Source: Bacteroidota bacterium
GTDB lineage: Bacteria > Bacteroidota > Bacteroidia > Chitinophagales > Chitinophagaceae
DNA length: 64,000 nt
Assembly: GCA_018267705.1 (NCBI GenBank)
Contig: JAFDXX010000013.1
Location: forward strand, 55,932 to 119,931
Direction: 5' to 3'
The notes beneath the pieces were generated by a model. That model ran no database searches. It saw only the letters and a program-made list of their open reading frames with translations, and was not told the DNA's origin. Positions 62,747 to 64,000 of this stretch are shown piece by piece. Position 1 is the first letter of the stretch, and each line of letters starts with the position of its first letter. The position numbers and the translations under genes are program-made.

Positions 62747-63925
62747 ATGATATCTATAATTTGTAAATACGCCAATTATAAAAATGAAAAAGAAGTAATA
62801 GTGCTGCAATGCCCTAAAAATTCAGCACTCAATAAAATTTTCAGCAATAGCTCATACATTCATTTCAGCGGAACATTACAAGCATGGTATATTGAAAAAA
62901 ACAAACAAAATTTACGGCAACTAATAACCGATGTAAAGGCAATAGCAATTGTAAATATTGAAAACTTAAAACAAACAAAACCACAGCAAACAACAAAACA
63001 AATAATTGTTACAAATAATATATTGCTCAGCAACATAAGCAGTTATAATTGCGAGCAACTAAAAAAATTTATTCAACTTTTAATACTTAAAGGCTATAGT
63101 GTAAATACCATAAGAACCTATAAAAACGAGTTTACTGTTTTTCTTAAAGCACTCAAACAAATAAAAGTAGATAGTCTTGGCACAAATGAATTAAAAAAAT
63201 ATTTTATATATTGTTATACTATTTTAAAATTGAAAGAAAATACATTACATAGCAGAATAAATGCACTAAAATTTTATTATGAACAAGTATTACACCGAGA
63301 GAAATTTTTTTGGGAAATACCACGCCCTAAAAAACAATTTATAATACCCAAAGTTATAAGCGAAGAAAAAATAATAGCCTCACTTTTCAAAGTAAAAAAT
63401 TTAAAACACAAAACACTTTTATTACTTGCATACAGTGCCGGATTACGCGTAAGTGAAGTAGTACATTTAACTATTAACAACATTGATAGCGACAGAATGC
63501 AAATAACGGTTCAAAATAGCAAAGGCAAAAAAGACAGAGTAATCACATTAAGCAAAGCCATTCTAATTTTATTAAGACAATATTATTTAGCATACAAACC
63601 CCAATACTGGCTTTTTGAAGGGCAAGAAAAAGGCACACCCTACAGCATACGCAGTGCCCAAATAATTTTTAAAGATGCCATTAAACAATTAAAATTACCG
63701 TCACAAATTAGTTTTCATAGTTTACGGCATAGTTATGCCACCCATTTATTAGATAATGGAACCGATATAAAATATATACAAAATTTATTAGGGCATAACG
63801 ATATAAAAACAACACTGCGTTATTTACATGTAACCAATCGAGATTTAAAGAAAATAGAAAGCCCTTTAGATAGAATATTACAACATACAAAAGAAGTAGA
63901 AAGCATTCGTTTTTTGGATAGTTAG
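62747..63925 (+). CDS. Tyrosine recombinase/site-specific integrase
   Basis: This 392-residue recombinase has an N-terminal HARP-like segment (about 1-65, with IHFSGTLQAWYIEKNKQNL), a SAM-like core-binding domain (about 100-190) and the catalytic domain. The residues are Arg234 (SAGLRVSEV), His324 and Arg327 (SFHSLRHSYATHLL), His350 (LGHNDIKTT) and Tyr359 (LRYLHV). All catalytic residues are present, so it is probably active. It could be an integrase of a mobile element or an Xer-like resolvase. No att site, cassette array or excisionase is visible in the 75 bp that remain. Confidence 0.88.
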   Translation: MISIICKYANYKNEKEVIVLQCPKNSALNKIFSNSSYIHFSGTLQAWYIEKNKQNLRQLITDVKAIAIVNIENLKQTKPQQTTKQIIVTNNILLSNISSYNCEQLKKFIQLLILKGYSVNTIRTYKNEFTVFLKALKQIKVDSLGTNELKKYFIYCYTILKLKENTLHSRINALKFYYEQVLHREKFFWEIPRPKKQFIIPKVISEEKIIASLFKVKNLKHKTLLLLAYSAGLRVSEVVHLTINNIDSDRMQITVQNSKGKKDRVITLSKAILILLRQYYLAYKPQYWLFEGQEKGTPYSIRSAQIIFKDAIKQLKLPSQISFHSLRHSYATHLLDNGTDIKYIQNLLGHNDIKTTLRYLHVTNRDLKKIESPLDRILQHTKEVESIRFLDS

Positions 63926-63985
63926 CATAAACAACAATAAAGAAAACGAAATTAACAATAGCTTATTTATATTTAATTAGTTTCG

Positions 63986-63993
63986 TATATTTG
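63986..63993 (+). promoter_or_regulatory. -7 box at the window end
   Basis: TATATTTG is a full consensus match, suggesting that a plus-strand gene starts just beyond the window. Confidence 0.35.
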
Positions 63994-64000
63994 GGAGTTA

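Noticed and set aside
1..64000. CRISPR arrays, tRNA, rRNA and insertion sequences
   Set aside because: No regularly spaced repeats, cloverleaf-type motifs or transposase genes were seen in the intergenic sequence.

Overview
The window is AT-rich chromosomal DNA of a bacterium of the phylum Bacteroidota, probably near the Chitinophagaceae (lineage below phylum is inference). The evidence is the -7 promoter boxes of the form TAnnTTTG, few Shine-Dalgarno sequences, several TTG starts, and families typical of the phylum: DUF4290 next to murA, DUF4836, a plug-domain protein without a barrel, and YHYH and Reg_prop/Y_Y_Y proteins. No rRNA, tRNA, CRISPR array, prophage or complete insertion sequence was seen. 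Nearly all the sequence is coding, with short intergenic gaps.

Layout. 1-8.7 kb: the 3' part of obg, a SurA-type chaperone, an M3 oligopeptidase, pyrD, a thiolase, a tandem Usp protein and an Ig-like lipoprotein. 8.8-11.9 kb: a UvrD-type helicase fused to an Fe-S PD-(D/E)XK nuclease. 11.9-18.9 kb: a minus-strand potassium locus read as sigma-54 activator, a new small membrane ORF, kup, a porin and a sensor kinase. A sigma-54-like promoter lies in front of the small ORF. 18.9-25.4 kb: a GHL10 lipo/glycosyl hydrolase, a radical SAM/SPASM protein, M13 and S10 peptidases. 25.5-29.2 kb: a plus-strand run of ECF sigma factor, small membrane protein, Spy/CpxP-like protein, YHYH lipoprotein, SCO lipoprotein and MORN-like lipoprotein, which looks like an envelope metal-stress module. 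29.3-41.7 kb: typA, tryptophanase, an FGE-sulfatase-fold protein, a hydrolase, FabH, a lipid kinase, a phytase-like protein, a DUF4836 lipoprotein and an ABC transporter pair. 41.8-46 kb: pseudouridine catabolism (psuK-psuG), a GDP-mannose enzyme and a Kdo isomerase. 46.2-54.5 kb: recQ, a YitT protein, a PfkB kinase, DUF4290-murA and lysS. 54.5-58.8 kb: a lipoprotein divergent from a Reg_prop sensor kinase/NarL-type regulator pair. 59-64 kb: the plug-domain protein, a KdnB-like dehydrogenase and a tyrosine recombinase close to the window end.

The most interesting signals are regulatory. (1) The kup locus carries a sigma-54-type promoter and a 39-residue single-pass membrane ORF. It has the gene set (sigma-54 activator, K+ transporter, porin, kinase) usually seen around kdp. 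(2) Two 20-bp palindromes with NarL-like 7-2-7 geometry frame the Reg_prop kinase gene, one upstream and one at its stop codon just before the regulator. (3) On several minus-strand genes the -7 box ends only 4-9 nt before the ATG, which predicts leaderless or near-leaderless mRNAs. (4) MurA has Asp in place of the fosfomycin-target Cys. (5) A REPIN-like inverted repeat lies in the murA leader and supplies a rare strong Shine-Dalgarno.
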